Assembly (NCBI RefSeq): GCF_027172205.1
Contig: NC_070616.1
Coordinates: 15,056,001 to 15,120,000, forward strand
DNA length: 64,000 nucleotides
Direction of reading: 5' to 3'
DNA from: Podarcis raffonei
Lineage: Eukaryota > Chordata > Lepidosauria > Squamata > Lacertidae
Below, in pieces: positions 44,716-57,500 of this stretch. How positions within the stretch are numbered: position 1 is the first letter of the stretch; every line of letters begins with the position of its first letter. Made by a program: the position numbers and the translations under genes. Below the pieces are notes generated by a model. That model did not search any database. It had not been told where the DNA came from and saw only the letters and a list, made by a program, of their open reading frames with translations.

Positions 44716-47700
44716 TCAACACCCTGAGATGTCTTTGGCTTTGTTCTTCCGTTGGAATCGGGTGTCCATTGGGTCAAAGCCCCTTTCCTTTGCCCCAAAG
44801 ACAGCCCACTGAGGAGTCGGGGCAACATAGTCAGCCGAGGTGAACGTCTTGGCTCCCCCGCTCTGCTCGTACTGGCGGAAGAGGTCCTGAAAGCGATCGT
44901 AGTTGATCCAGGTGTGCCACTCCCCGCTGATCTTGAACTGCAAAAGGAGAGAGAGAGACACACACACCCATGAACCATTGATCGTCCCCCTCCAGAAAAA
45001 TTGGTTTTTTTAATTTTAAAAAAACAAAACGGGACAGAGAACAAAAGATCAAATCAGACACAGCAAGCTCTGTTGGCACAAGCTTGAAGGTTCAAATTAA
45101 ACTCTGCCACATCAACAACAAAAAGATGATGACAGTCAGGACTGCAAAGTCGTGATCAAAACTGTGTGTGCTACAGAATTCCATTATCAGATTCAAAATT
45201 ATATTGCCCAGGTTGGGGTATACCAGAGTTCCCCCTTGATGATTTTGATCGAGGTCAGGGTGAGACGTTCTCTCCCTTCCTTGGAGAGGTAAATAAAGAC
45301 TTATCAGTTCCTTTCCCCCGAGACTACACCTGACCATTTTCTAAACACTGTTTGTGCCATTGTTTGATCTACCATTTTTCCGATGTTTGCATCTGTTGTA
45401 GTTTTTACAATATTGTTTTAATTGGTGAGATGTTTGTTTCTGGCTTTTTTAAATAAATGGATTTTATTTAGGATAATGCTTATTACTTTGCCAGCTACAG
45501 AAAGCAACCCAGTCCTTCCCATCTCAGCAGGGTACAACCACCGTCGACACGTGGCTAAGAAGTACAGAAAGATGTTTGTTTCTGTGTGTGTAAATATTGA
45601 TTTACTGTTACTGCCATGAAGCGTTTTGAACTGTGTTACGACTGAAAAGCAGCGAGCAAACAACAAAAATTATAAGCTGATGACATCTTTGCAAGCTTAA
45701 GGATCAGAAACTTGAGGTCGACAGTTCAAACTCAATGGTGGCAAAAGAAGGACCCACCTACCTTCTTGTGGGCGATCAGGAGGCAGTTGGAGTGCTCGTG
45801 CTCGCAGGCGATTTCGTAGTCCGGCAGAAGGTCGACCAGCTCCTGGACAAAGTGCCCCACCTCCTCGTGCCACGGGATGTTGGCCATGGTGAGGTTGCTG
45901 GCTGAGCTTTCTCCACAGTAGGTCACACCCTGTCAGAGAAAGAGGGAAATGTTTCAGGTCTGTAGAGGAAGGGATAAGGAAACTGGTCTGGGCGTCACAT
46001 GCGAGCCAGCACTAAATCACATCGTTCCAAGTTGGACTTAACTCTTTATTAGCAAGAACACAATCTACACAGGCTTGGTAGAGTGCCAGGCCTAATGAGC
46101 ACAGCAGCTCATCCCTATAGACCTTGTGTCATGGATCAGTTGCCAAGACTCAAAATCCCCATCTCCCAACAGCCGTCTAAGTTCCCGCCTCTCCAGGGCT
46201 TTTTCCTAGCAATCAGAGACTGCACTTGTGTGAAGCCAAACTATCCTCCACCCTCTTCATGCCTCTAATGGTTCTGGGAGACCAGGAGGGGGGCGGAGCT
46301 TGTCGCAGAAGAAGGGGGAGATACCTAGGACTCTCCACCAGCCTGACTCCTCTCTGCCTCTTGGCCTCCCTCCTCCCCCGTTTCAGTTTCTGCCTCCGAG
46401 TCTGGGCTTCACTCTGCCACAGATTCTTTCTCCCTGCTCATTAAACCATGTTGCCTCTTCAGCTTTTGACACTTCCTTCTCCCAGGCTTCTCCCTCTGGC
46501 CACTCATTGTTGTCCCACCACCACTCCCCAGCTGGTTCCTCCCACCATTCCTCTGTGTCCAACCAGTCCGGGACGCAAGTGGTCCACTACACCCACTCTT
46601 CCCAGGCCACACCTCTCACCAGCCCAGCATCACATCTTCCTTGTTTGGGCCTGGCTGGAGAACAGGGGACACATTCACACTACACATTTAAAGCACTACA
46701 ATACCACTTTAAATAGCCCTGGCTCCCCACCCCCTGCTGCAGAGAATTCTGGGAGTTGCAGTTTGTGAAGAACACTGAGAGTTAGGAGGCCCCTCAGAGA
46801 GCTACAATTCCATGAGTTCACTGGGGACAAGGATTGACGGTTAAACCACTCTAGGAATTGTTGTTCTGGGATGGGGTCTCCTAACACCTCTCAGCCCCCT
46901 TAAATAATAAATAATAATAATAATAATTTATTATTTATACCCTGCCCATCTGGCTGGGTTTCCCCAGCCACTCTGGGCGGCTTCCAACCAAATATTAAAA
47001 ACAATACAGCATCAGACATTAAAAACTTCCCTAAACAGAGCCTTGTCTTTTAAAAGTAAAATAGTTTTTTATTGCCTTGACATCTGCTGGGTGTTCCACA
47101 GTGCAGGCGCTACTACTGAGAAGGCCCTCTGCCTGGTTCCCTGTAACCTCACTTCTCGCAGCAAGGGAACCGCCTGAAGGCCCTCGGCGCTGGACCTCAG
47201 TGTCTGGGCTGGATGATGAGGGTGGAGACGCTCCTTCAGATATACTGGACCGAGGCCGTTTAGGGCTTTAAAGGTTAGCACCAACACTTTGAATTGTGCT
47301 CGGAAACGTACCGGGAGCCAATGAAGATCTTTCAGGACCGGTGTCATATGATCTTGGCGGCCACTCCCAGTCACCAGTCTAGCTGCTGCATTCTGGATTA
47401 ATTGCAGTTTCCGAGTCACCTTCAAAGGTAGCCCCACATAGAGCGCATTGCAGTAGCAAACTACGGCTCCCAGAATTCTTTGGGGAAAATCTTGACCAAA
47501 GGCCCATTTAGCCCAGCACAACAGCCAACCACATGCCTCGGGGAAGGCCATAAGCAGGGACACAAAGGTGACAGCCCTCTCCCATCCCTTGAACCCAGGA
47601 ACAAGCAAGTCAGCCATACTGCTGTTGGACAGGGAGACTCCACTCTGCCAGCAGTGACAGATCCCCCTCTCCCCTCCACAAACCCACAAGCTATTTTTGC

Positions 47701-49891
47701 AAAGGCAGGTCTGAAGTGCAAACAAGATCAGCCAAACCCAACCTGCCTTTTGGGTATTGTGGTGTGATTTTTGGATCCAGGCCCATGCAAACCATCCCTG
47801 CAAAGTGTTCAGTTGGGCAAACGTTCATTGTTTTGGTAGGCTGAATTTGCACCCAGGGAGGGCGGAGGTGGTGGCAGAATCTGTTATGAGAAGGACGATG
47901 CCACCCTGATGATCAACAACTCACTTTAACCTCGATAAAATCCGGTTTCCCAAGAGACACCAAGTCAGAGTAGGCCTTCAGTTCCTCCACGTTCCAGGCT
48001 TTCACCAGCGTGAGCCGATAGACAGTGCGCTGTTGCTGATAGGGGAAAAAGGAAGTGGGTTCAAATTAAATTGCGCCACATCAACAACAAAAAGAAGGTG
48101 ACAGTCAGGACTGCATAGCCCTGATCAAAACTGTTTGCACTACAGAATTCCGTTATCTGACCACATTTCGAAAGCTGCAGATAGTGAGCTTTTCGGTCAC
48201 ACGCAGTGGAAGAGGCCACAAAGTGAGAGAGGGAGACTAAGGTCCACTAACACCATGCACTTAGACACTCATGGTTTCCTCCAAATAATTATGGGAATGA
48301 TAGTTTGTTAAGGATACTTTAATAGAATTGTGATGTTTTATATGAGAGTGTAGCTGATAAACATTTAAATAAACAAAATTGAACATAAAATAAGAATTGG
48401 GAGGGGGGATGAATCCTTAGTTACCCTGGCATAGACATAGGCAAACTCCGGCCCTCCAGATGTTTGGGACTACAATAGAGGTCAGGGATGATGGGAATTG
48501 TAGTCCCAAACATCTGGAGGGCTGGAGTTTGCCTATGCCTGCCCTGGGATCTAAAAAGGCAATGCTAGCAAATATGAAATATTGTGCCAGGCCTGACACA
48601 AAGAGGTGGAGGGGCTATCTGAAAGACCATATTCTTCCATATGAACCTGCCCAGGCTCTGAGGTCTTTGGTGAAGACCCTTCTCTCAATCCTGCCACCCT
48701 CACAGGCACGCTTGGTGGGGATGCGGGGCAGGGCCTTCTCAGTGGCTGCTCCCAGACTTTGCAGCTCCCTCCTAGAGAGGCTAGACTGGCTCCCTTCTTG
48801 TCCTGCTGCCGGCAAGTGAAGAGTGTTTTATTCCAACAGGCTTTTGTGGACTGGCTGTTTTTTTAAAGAAATAAGGCTGTGCTTTAGAGTTTAATTACTC
48901 TTTAATGATTGCCTTTTATATGTTTTTAGCTTTTCTATTTTATCTGTGCTGCTTTTAACTTGTTTGAGCCACCCTGGGAGAAAGGTGGGATAAAAATGCA
49001 TAATCATTTAATAATAATAAAAGTAATAAAACCTGAGCTTTTGGCCTAGAGAATCAAGCTGAAATGCCTTCAGCTTGATCACCACCTTTCACTTACCTTA
49101 TTGCAGCAACGGAGGGTGGGAGGGAATGACAACAATTGAATAGGGTACCTTTTCTGCCAAGGCTTGCAAGCTGTCCAGAAACCTCTGCCAGAAATCCTTG
49201 AAGAGAGGCCGGTCGATCTTCTTCAAGCTGTCTCTGGTGCCTGCGTCGACGCTGACGTAGAGCTGCGTCACAGGTTCGAGGCTCCTTTTCGGCAGGAGGG
49301 GAAGGGAAGGGGGGGGAAGGCCCCAAGAGAGTTTAGAACGCTGAGGCCAAAGAAAAATCAAGATACATTTCTCCCTCCCTCGCAAAGGAAAAAGAGCTAG
49401 TCTAAAGCAGGGACAGGGAACCCTTTTCTAACCCAAGGGCCACATGCCCTCCTGATTAACTTGCTAGGGGCCACAACGCCTGCAGCAAAAGGCAGGTGGA
49501 GTGATGGATGCTTCGTACAGTAAACTACATTCCACACATGCAAAAGTCTAAGGTTCCAGGGCATATCCAGGGAAGGAAGTGAAATTCTCACAGGTCAAGG
49601 AAACATTTCAGCAAGGCATGAGAACATAAGAAAAACCCTGCAGGATCAGGCCAATAGCAGAGGGCCTTCTCGGTGGTGGCGCCCGTCCTGTGGAACGCCC
49701 TCCCATCAGATGTCAAGAAAATAAACAACTATCTGACTTTTAGAAGACATCTGAAGGCAGCCCTGTTTAGGAAAGTTTTTAATGATTGATGTTTTATCGC
49801 TTTTTCATCACCATCATCATTCTGTTGGGAGCTGCCCAGAGTGGTTGGGGAAACCCAGCCAGATGGGAGGGGGTATAAATAATAACCTATT

Positions 49892-49939
<48 letters not shown>

Positions 49940-52900
49940 ATTGTTATCTAGTCCAGCATCCTGTTTTCACAGTGGTTGACCAGATGCCTCAATAGGAAAC
50001 TTCCCAAGCAGGATTCGAGCACAAGATCAACCTCCCCTCCTGAAGTCCTTTTTTCCTGTCCTGAATCTTCCAACATAGTGTTAGGAGAGAGGGAGAAAAT
50101 CTTTTCTCTATCCACTTTCTCCATGCAATGCATGCCTTTTTATAAACTCATATCATGTCACCTTTTCTCTAAACTAAAAAGTCCCAAACGCTGCAACCTT
50201 TCTTCATAAGGGTCACTGTGTCCCCTTGATCCCTCTGGCTGCCCTTTTCTGAACCTTTTCCCAATAATTCTGGTCTCTCAGCCTAAGCTACCTCACAGGG
50301 CTGCTGTGAGGGTGAAACGGGGAGGCAGAGAACCCCATATGCCATCTTGAGCCCTTGGGAGGAAAAACCACGGGAAATAGATGGAAGGATAACGAGAAAA
50401 GCAGCTTCTCTTCCGGGCCTCACCTGATTTCCTCTGGGAACTGTGCATTTGTAACTAGGAAGCTTGAAATGTTCTTGCGATGGAGCAGCTTTAGGAAACG
50501 GTTGATTTCGGGGTACATGATTGGCTCCCCAACAAGAGACAGGGCACAGTGCTTGGGTTCCATCCCTTCTTCAAAACGGTCGTTCCTCACGCCCGGGACG
50601 CCTGCAAAACGGAGGAGAAGAGGGGTGTTTGTGGGCTTGCGCAGATGTAGCCTAAACAGCTCCACCCACTGAGGGACTGGGAGAAAGAAGCTGACAACTG
50701 GGAGGGAGGGGGGAGTAAGACCCTGGCACCCAGAATTCTCCACGTAGTTGCAATTGGATCTGCGCCAGTAGCAAAACGCGCCTGGCACCTGGGGAATTTC
50801 GAACTGTGGAGATTTCCATTCCACCTTAAGGAGCAGACGTGTGGAACTGCTGCGTGTCACATGTCTGTTTGCATTCCAGCACAGCTTGCTGGGAACTTCC
50901 GTTGTGTGCATAGCTTTTTCTCTGTCTCTCTGAGAAGACGAAGAGAGAAACAACGTTTCTTTGTCCTGATTTATGATTAATAAATCTGTAGTTGTAGTAT
51001 GCTTTCACAAGCCTCACGCCTATTTTGTGTGCGCAGTTCGATCTGCTTATAGTGTGCCCTGGCTTTGAAGCCCGGGTCGCTGATTTATGTCGGAGCAGAG
51101 GCCTATGGGTCTTCGCAGCGGGACAGCTGGATGGGAGCAACCCAGCCGGGGCTAGCCAGATGGCCTTACGACCCTCTGCAGGTCAACACAAACATGGCCT
51201 ACTGGCAGCGGTTTCAGGCAGTTTCTCCCACTCCTGCTTGGAGATGCTGCCTTGGGATTGCAAGGCACTGAGCAAGAGCACAGGCAGCCCCTGGAGTACC
51301 TTTGAATTGCTTGATCAGGCTCTGATGGTTCTCAATGGCCTCCTGCAAGATCATTTCAGGAGGGTCCATTTTCCACCGCCACTCTGTGCCCACAGGGTTT
51401 GTGTGGTGCCTGAAAATAATTTAATACAAATTAAATATACACTACACCATAGTCACTGTGAATAGATTGTACAAAGCTACCTCCCACGCATATAAGGCAC
51501 CCCTCCTTCCACTCATAAGAAAAGCCTTAATTAATCAAAGCAGGTTTTCAGCATTCTGTCCTCATTAGTGGACAGCAAGATTTAGGCCACATTCACATAG
51601 CGCTATGATACCACTTTAAGCAGTCATGGCTTCCCCCAAAGAATTCTGGGAGCTGTAGTTCATTAAGGATGCCGAGAGTTGTTGGGAGAGATCCCCATTC
51701 CCCTTCCGGAACTACAATTCCAGGCTTCCCTGTGAAAAGGGATGGTTAAACAATTCTGGGAACTGTAGCTGTGTGCAGGGAATATTGGACCTCCTAATAG
51801 CTCTCAGCACCCTTAACAAACTACTGCTATCGGGATTTTGGGGGGAAGCCAAGACAGTTTTAAGTGGTATCATAGTGCTTTCTAGCTATAGTGTGAATGT
51901 GGCCACAGATTCATAAGAGACCTGCTGGATCAGGCCAATGGCCCATCTAGCCCAGCATCCTGTTCTTACAGTGGCCAACCAGATGCCTGTGGGGAACCTG
52001 CAAGCAGGATTCAAGCACAAAAGCACTCCCTTCTCCTGTTGTTTCTGGCAACGGGTATTCGGAAGCATTAATATGGAGGCAGAGCAAAGCCATTGTGGCT
52101 AGGAGTCATTGATAGCCTTCTCCTCCTGCATTAATTTGTCCAATCCTCTTTCAAACTATTTAGGTTGGTGACCTCCTGTGGCAGTGAGTTCCACGGTTTA
52201 ACTCTGTGCTGCATGAAGAATGGATTTCTTTTATCTACCCTGAATCTCCCAATATCCAGCTCCACTGGATGTCCACAAGTTCTAGTGCTATGAGAGAGGA
52301 AGGAAAACTTTCCTCTATCCCCTTTCTCCATGGCGTGCATAATTTTATACACCTCTATCATATTGCTTCTTACTTGCCTTTTCTCTAAACTAAAAAGTCT
52401 CAAATGTTGCAGTCTTTCTTCAAAGAGGAGTCGATCACATCCTCTCTCTCTCTCTCTCTCTCATATAAAACTTGGCCACCCACTGAAAACCAGTTGGCTG
52501 CCAATACAGGAAATTTTACAAATGGCGACAACTCTGCTGCCACAAAAACCCATTTTTGGGTTGTTCCCCCAAAAGGAAAAGATATCATCATAAGAGGAGT
52601 GGCCTAGCTAGGGCCACCAGCAATGGCAGCTAAATGCAAACCTCCCTGTATAGGAGCAGTCTATCTCCAGCTCAAAAGGTACTCAAAAGGTGAACCACAG
52701 AGGAGGGGCGATGCAGTCTTGCCTGGCTTGCAGATTTCCCAGAGGCAACTGGTTGGTCACTGCAGGAAAAGAGAATGCTGGACTGGACCAGGGGGGATGG
52801 GGTGGGCTTTGGTTTGTGTCCCCAACCCCTACCCAGTTTCTCACCTCCAGCAGAAGACACACTTGTTGGCGCAAGCCAAGCTGGGCGTGGTCTCCAGGCA

Positions 52901-55900
52901 GCGGTGGCTCTCAATGCCATAGAAGGTGTGCTTGTAACAGCCGCCTCTCCCACGGAGCATCGACTGGTGGGAGGCAAATAGAAAGCAATACGGTTAGAAA
53001 AAAATCCCCAAAGCTAAAAATGCGCTGGAATCAAAACACATTCAACTAGCAGAGATTTATAGGAGGCCTTTGTGGAAGAGGAAAGACATCTCTTTAAAAG
53101 GTGGGCACAATGGAAGGGATGAGGAGCACCTATGGATCACAGCTCCTGCCATTCCTGACCACTTGGCCGTGCCAAAGTGGTCTGGAGGGCCACAGACATT
53201 CCTCTTCACTGATTTAAGAATCTACCCAGGGAAGGAAATTAAGTACCTTTGTCCACCGACAGAGCTTCACTCCAGAGTGGCTCCCGATCAACCTGTAGCC
53301 TGAAATCAGAAGAGAGATTTGTTTCCTTGAGCGTAAAGGGATCTAGCAGAAACACATTGATAAAGGAGCCTGCACCAAACCTCCTCCTGTTTTAGCCTGG
53401 TTGGAAACAGGTCCTTGAACTCTGGAAATGCCTATTGCTTGCCTGGATGGAGAACAGAGAAGGCTGGGAGAATGTGAAGAAACGAGCCTACCATACAAAG
53501 GTAAAATTCACCAGCATGAGCTTCACCCTGAAGGCTGCTCATAAGTGAACCAGTGTCAGAGGGTGTGAGAATCGGCAGCAACAGCAACACCTAACCCTAA
53601 CCCTGCCAAATGATCCCTGGAATGTCGAATTATACCTGAGGAAACGTCTCCACCCCCATCATTCAGCCCAAACACTGAGGTCCTCCTCTGAGGGTCCTCT
53701 GGTGGTTCCCTCACTGAGAGAAGTGAAGCTACAGTGAACCAGGCAGAGAGCCTTCTCGGTAGTGGCACCCACACTCTTTGGAACACCCTTCCATCAGATG
53801 TCAAGGAGATGAGCAACCTTCTGAAGGCAGCCCTGTATAGGGAAGCTTTCTAATGTGCAGTGTTTTATCATGTTTTATATTTGTTGGAAGCCGCCCAGAC
53901 TGGCTGAGGCAACCCAATCAGATGGGCGGGGTACAAATATTAAAAATATTATTATTATTTATTAGGATGGAAGCTCTCAAACTCCCAATATATTTCCAAA
54001 TATCCAGCCTCACTTTCCTGAGGTTGGCACAGTTGCTTGAGAAAAGAGAGATGCAGCAACCAGAACAGAAAAGGGCATGTGCCTCAAAAGGATCCGTTTC
54101 CAAGCACCTTTTACCAACAGAGGCAAGATGCCACAACTGCATTTGTGCCTGGTTAGTGGGCTTCCCTGAGGGCATCTAGTTTGGCCAGAACAGAATGCTG
54201 GACTGGATGGTTTGATGCAGCAGAGCTCCCCTTAGGTTCAAGGGCTGCTGATCAGGAGAGGAAAACTGAGACTGGAGAGCCTGGAGACAATTCCTGCCAA
54301 TCACACCCAGCTTTTTCCTGCCAATCATGTCCATTTTTCTAGCCCAGGTAGGCCAAGGACAGGCGGCAAGCTCCTCAGCCTAGGACAGATGCACTTCCCC
54401 TCCACCAGGTCTCCTTGCGCCCTGGAGTCTCCTGCCTCTTGGGCCTCCTTGCAGTCCACATCACCTTGTTTCGTGAGGGCATCCCGCAAAGCTGGCGTGA
54501 TCATCTCTCTCAAGGCATCCTCCCCTCTCCGCTGGAGCCGCCCCGTCTTCTCGACCTCTTGGTCCAGCTCACGCTCTCTCTGCAGAGGGATGGCAAAACC
54601 AGGCCTCACTTTCTTCATTAGCAGAAGCAACAGAGTGTTAATGAGCAACAGAACAAACAGATCGTCAGCCCCATCAAATTCAGGGAAGGCACAAACATTC
54701 TCTTTAGCATTGGTCCTAGAGCGGAAGGATGAAGGTACGTCTGCAGCCCTCCATAAGAACCCTGCTGCATCAGGAGAGGCTTTTTTGTGTTGTGGAACTG
54801 TAGAATTGGAATAGAATGTCAAGGGTCATCTAGTCCAACCCTCTGCAATGCAGGAATCACAGCTAGAGAATCCCTGACAAAAAGCCATCCAACCTCTGAT
54901 TGAAGCCCTCCCAACGCAGGAGAGTCCACCACCATCAAAGGGAGCCCTTTCCTCTGTCAGACAGCTCTTAACCTCAGAAAGTTCTGCCCAGTGTTTAGTC
55001 AGAATGTCTTTTCCTGCAATTTGAATCCATTGGTTTGGGCCCTACCCTCTGGAGCAAAAGAAAACAAGCTTGTTCCATCTTCCATCTTCCATGAGACAGT
55101 CCTTTAGATATTTGAAGATTGCTATCACATCTCCTCTCAATCTTCTCTTCTCCAGGCTAAGCATACACAACTCCTTCAACTGTTCCTCATAAAGCTTAGT
55201 TTCCAGACCCTTGATCACCCTCCTCGGCACACGTTCCAGCTTGTCAACACCCTTCTTAAAGGCAGCCATTTTGTGATATACCCCACTCTCACAGCAGCCA
55301 TTTTGTGACTGGTGCCCAGGACCCTTTATCAGAATTCCAAATTTACCAAGCGGCCCTCAAAAGGTTGGCAAGCCCAGGGATATGTCAAAGTGTTGGGGCC
55401 TGCTTTCTTGCTTTCTGCACTACTAACTCTTTCCATCCCAAAAAATGGAAGTGTGATATTTATTTATCGGATCTTCATTGGTACCAAGGAGAACAACTTA
55501 TAGGAGCCAAACTATACCATATACTGGACACAACCTCTCTTATCACATGCTTTGTTATCAGTGTAAACAATAAAACCATATCAAATTGCATGAAAACCGC
55601 CGTGCTTCTTTTGCCCTCTCATCACTTTGAACTTGTCAGATTATTTTTCTAATACCGGAGTCTGCCAAACTGTGTTGTACCACTGGTCTAGGATTAGAGG
55701 CGTTAGGGATTTCCAAGCTCGACTTAAACCCTGTGATTGTCATCTGAGGCCCTTTCTCAGGAGTTCTGGAGGGTGGCAACACGAGAACGGGCCTTTTCTG
55801 CGGTGGCTCCCCATTTGTAGAATGCTCTCCCCAAGGAAGCTTGCCTGGAGCCTTCATTACATATCTTTAGGTGCCAGGAGAACGCATTCCTCTTTAACCA

Positions 55901-57271
55901 GACCTTTGACCGTTAAACAATCTATGTTCTTTTAAGTGTGCCGGGGGGGGGGGTATTTCTTTATTATATTATGCATTTTGTGTTCTTAAGTTGTAAACCA
56001 CCTGTGATCTTCAGATGTAGGACGGTATTAAAATTTAACAAATACTAATAATAATTTAGGAACAGCTGTATACAAGTATTTTTATAAATGAACCAACGAG
56101 AACACACAGCCACAGGGCTGAAAATAAGAGTTCACCATTACCTGGGCTTTCTTCATGTGGCCCATGACTCTGCCCAGGTCTTCCACATCCACCATCTGGT
56201 TCGCACCCTCTCCCTCTTCATTGCCAGAATCCTCTTCGCTCGTGGTCTCAAAAAGCTCCTCCTCTGCCACCTCCTCCTGTGAAAACAAAGGAGGGCTTGC
56301 AAATGCCACACGGCCCAAAAACACCCTGCTCTCCTCCACCCACCCACCCACCCACCCCCACAGAAGGCCACTAGGCTGGATTTATTTATTTATTTTTACA
56401 TTTATATCCCACCTTTTGCTCCTCCAATGAGCTCAAGATGGCATAGATAGTTCTCCCCCCTCCTCATTTAATCCCCACAACAATCCTGTGAAGTAAAAAA
56501 AAAAAAAAAAAGGTAAAGGACCCCTGGACGGTTAAGTCCAGTCAAAGGTGACTCTGGGGTTGCAGCGCTCATCTTGCTTTCAGGCCCACAGACAGCTTTC
56601 TGGGCCATGTGGCCAGCATGACTAAATCGCTTGTGGCACAACTGAACACCAGGATGGAAACCAGAGCGCAGGGAAACAACGTTTACCTTCCCACCACTGC
56701 AGTACCTATTTATCTACTTGCACTGGAGTGCTGTTGAACTGCTAGGTTGGTAGGAGCTGGGACAGAGCAACGGGAGCTCACCCCGTCGTGGGGATTCGAA
56801 CCGCCAACCTTCTGATCAGCAAGCCCAAGAGGCTCAGTGGTTTAGACCACAGCACCACCTGCCTCCTGCGAGGCAGGTAAGGTTGAGAGACCGTGATGAC
56901 CTCCCTTCATCTGGACACTGGACGTCTCTTGATGCAGCCTAGAATCACATTAGCTCCTTGTGCTGCAGCATCACACTGTTGGCTCGTTGTCCACTCCCAG
57001 TCCCACTCACCCTCTGCTCCTGCTCCAACGACATCTCCTGCCCAGCCTTCCTCTTGGAGCGGCACTTGCCCTTCTTACACTCCCCTCTGCAGGCCGCCTT
57101 CTCCCCTCTGCAGAGGGCCTGGAGCCTGGCCAGGAACTTGGCCTCCCAGGCCTCAAAGTCGGCCTCCAGGCTCCCATGCTTGCTCTTCACCACATTGGCG
57201 TCCCCCAGGGCGCAGGAGAGGACCCGCCGGGCCCCTAGCATCCACAGCCATTTGTCCACGCTTCTGCCCAC
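44716..57271 (-). CDS. TYW1: TYW1, radical-SAM 4-demethylwyosine synthase, 11 C-terminal exons (535 aa); N-terminus outside window
   Basis: Exons in order: 57011-57271, 56142-56276, 54465-54579, 53247-53299, 52845-52963, 51300-51409, 50424-50601, 49149-49284, 47925-48035, 45762-45929, 44716-44937 (stop TGA); 1608 nt, all GT-AG, phases consistent. TYW1 condenses pyruvate with m1G37 of tRNA-Phe to form imG-14, the tricyclic core of wybutosine. Visible parts are the end of the flavodoxin region (VDKWLWMLG, DVVKSKHGS), a CKKGKC motif, an acidic linker (EEVAEEELFETTSEED), REMITPALRDALTKQG, and then the radical-SAM core with the iron-sulfur motif CANKCVFC (C-X3-C-X2-C) in 52845-52963. ALSLVGEPIMYPEINRFLKL, QLYVSVDAG and YEIACEHEHSNCLLIAH follow, ending at KNKAKDISGC. 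About 200 N-terminal residues are missing to the right. The intron beyond 57271 carries a full-length L1. Confidence 0.96.
46010..46690 (-). mobile_element. LTR-like fossil segment (candidate)
   Basis: On the minus strand a G+A-rich stretch of about 600 bp ends with AATAAAGAGTTAAG (near 46050) and a short tail, resembling U3-R-U5. Clear terminal TG/CA and duplication were not located. Confidence 0.3.
46670..46905. repeat. Fold-back MITE
   Basis: ACACATTTAAAGCACTACAA, AGAATTCTGGGAGTTGCAG and AGAGCTACAATTCC blocks. Confidence 0.65.
46905..47460 (-). repeat. L2-like LINE 3' end
   Basis: Minus-strand frame: [59 protein letters not shown] and [11 protein letters not shown], with an (ATT)n tail. 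It lies in a TYW1 intron. Confidence 0.8.
48436..48536. mobile_element. Palindromic hAT-type MITE, near-perfect arms
   Basis: CATAGGCAAACTCCGGCCCT pairs with AGGGCTGGAGTTTGCCTATG across nearly 40 bp per arm. Confidence 0.8.
48545..49030 (+). repeat. LINE 3' end, related group
   Basis: The frame reads EPAQALRSLVKTLLSILPP and GMRGRAFSVAAPRLC, then GAGCCACCCTGGGAGAAAGG and an (AATA)n tail. Confidence 0.6.
49655..49945 (+). repeat. L2-like LINE 3' end and (TTG)n
   Basis: GAGGGCCTTCTCGGTGGTGG, GAACGCCCTCCCATCAGATG and CCAGCCAGATGGGAGGG, then (TTG)n at about 49890-49938. 49405-49600 is a separate hAT-like fragment. Confidence 0.7.
49945..50235 (-). repeat. CR1/L2-group LINE 3' end
   Basis: TCCAGCATCCTGTTTTCACA and a coding-strand remnant (MHCMEKVDREKIFSLSPN on the minus strand). 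Confidence 0.65.
51590..51905. repeat. Fold-back MITE, near full length
   Basis: CACATTCACATAGCGCTATG and CTATAGTGTGAATGTGGCC form the ends; the interior arms carry CTGGGAGCTGTAGTTC and GAACTACAATTCC. It lies in a TYW1 intron. Confidence 0.75.
51905..52465 (-). repeat. CR1/L2-group LINE 3' end, plus (CT)n
   Basis: Minus-strand frame: MRLFSLEKRQVRSNMIEVYK, IMHAMEKGDRGKFSFLSHST and RFRVDKRNPFFMQHRVKPWN. This is the best-preserved copy of this family. (CT)n at 52439-52461. Confidence 0.75.
53740..53965 (+). repeat. L2-like LINE 3' tail
   Basis: AGAGAGCCTTCTCGGTAGTG, CTTCCATCAGATGTCAAGGA and CCCAATCAGATGGGCGGGGT with an ATT tail. Confidence 0.65.
54790..55280 (-). repeat. CR1 LINE 3' end
   Basis: Minus-strand frame [40 protein letters not shown] and [10 protein letters not shown], then the conserved CR1 3' end TAGTCCAACCCTCTGCAATG. 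Confidence 0.85.
55650..56065 (+). repeat. Degraded LINE 3' end
   Basis: GCAACACGAGAACGGGCCTT and GAATGCTCTCCCCAAGGAAG, then GTAAACCACCTGTGATCTTC and an AATAATAATTT tail. Confidence 0.5.
56500..56875 (-). mobile_element. tRNA-derived squamate SINE, full length
   Basis: Same family as 16432-16788, with tRNA-like head (GGTTCGAATCC on the minus strand) and a diverged body. A second-family SINE piece abuts it at 56380-56500. Confidence 0.85.
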
Positions 57272-57304
57272 CTGCGGCGGAAACACAAGAGACCTGGACG
57301 TAAG

Positions 57305-57500
57305 CAACGTAGGAAGCTGCCTGAGTGAGACCGTGATGTTCGTCTAGCTCAGTTTTGTCTGCACTGACTGGCAGCAGCTCTCCAAGGTTTCAGACAGGGG
57401 GACATTCCCAGGCCTACCAGGAGATGCTGCTGGGGATTGAACCTGGGACCTTCTGCATGCAAGGCAGGCGCTCTGTCACTGAGCTACAGCCCTGGGGAAG
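57305..57500 (-). mobile_element. tRNA-derived SINE, fourth family, near full length
   Basis: On the minus strand: GTAGCTCAGTGACAGAGCGC, B box GGTTCAATCCC and a tail GGCAGCTTCCTACG. It lies 34 bp upstream of the first visible TYW1 exon. Confidence 0.8.

Larger units (their letters stand above)
45089..48160. repeat. Direct pair of a ~102-bp repeat in TYW1 introns
   Basis: 45089-45190 and 48058-48160 share GGTTCAAATTAAA, CCACATCAACAACAAAAAG, GACAGTCAGGACTGCA and CTACAGAATTCC. The second copy begins 22 bp upstream of a TYW1 exon. The family is unknown. Confidence 0.75.

Noticed and set aside
49890-49940. TTG array considered as a CRISPR or satellite
   Set aside because: Simple trinucleotide microsatellite at the tail of an L2-like LINE.
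53588-53605. Telomere-like CCTAACCCTAACCCT
   Set aside because: Only about two and a half units inside LINE-derived sequence; too short to be an interstitial telomere.
54325-54822. 165-codon minus-strand ORF as an independent gene
   Set aside because: Only 54465-54579 is a real TYW1 exon; the rest is read-through into flanking introns.
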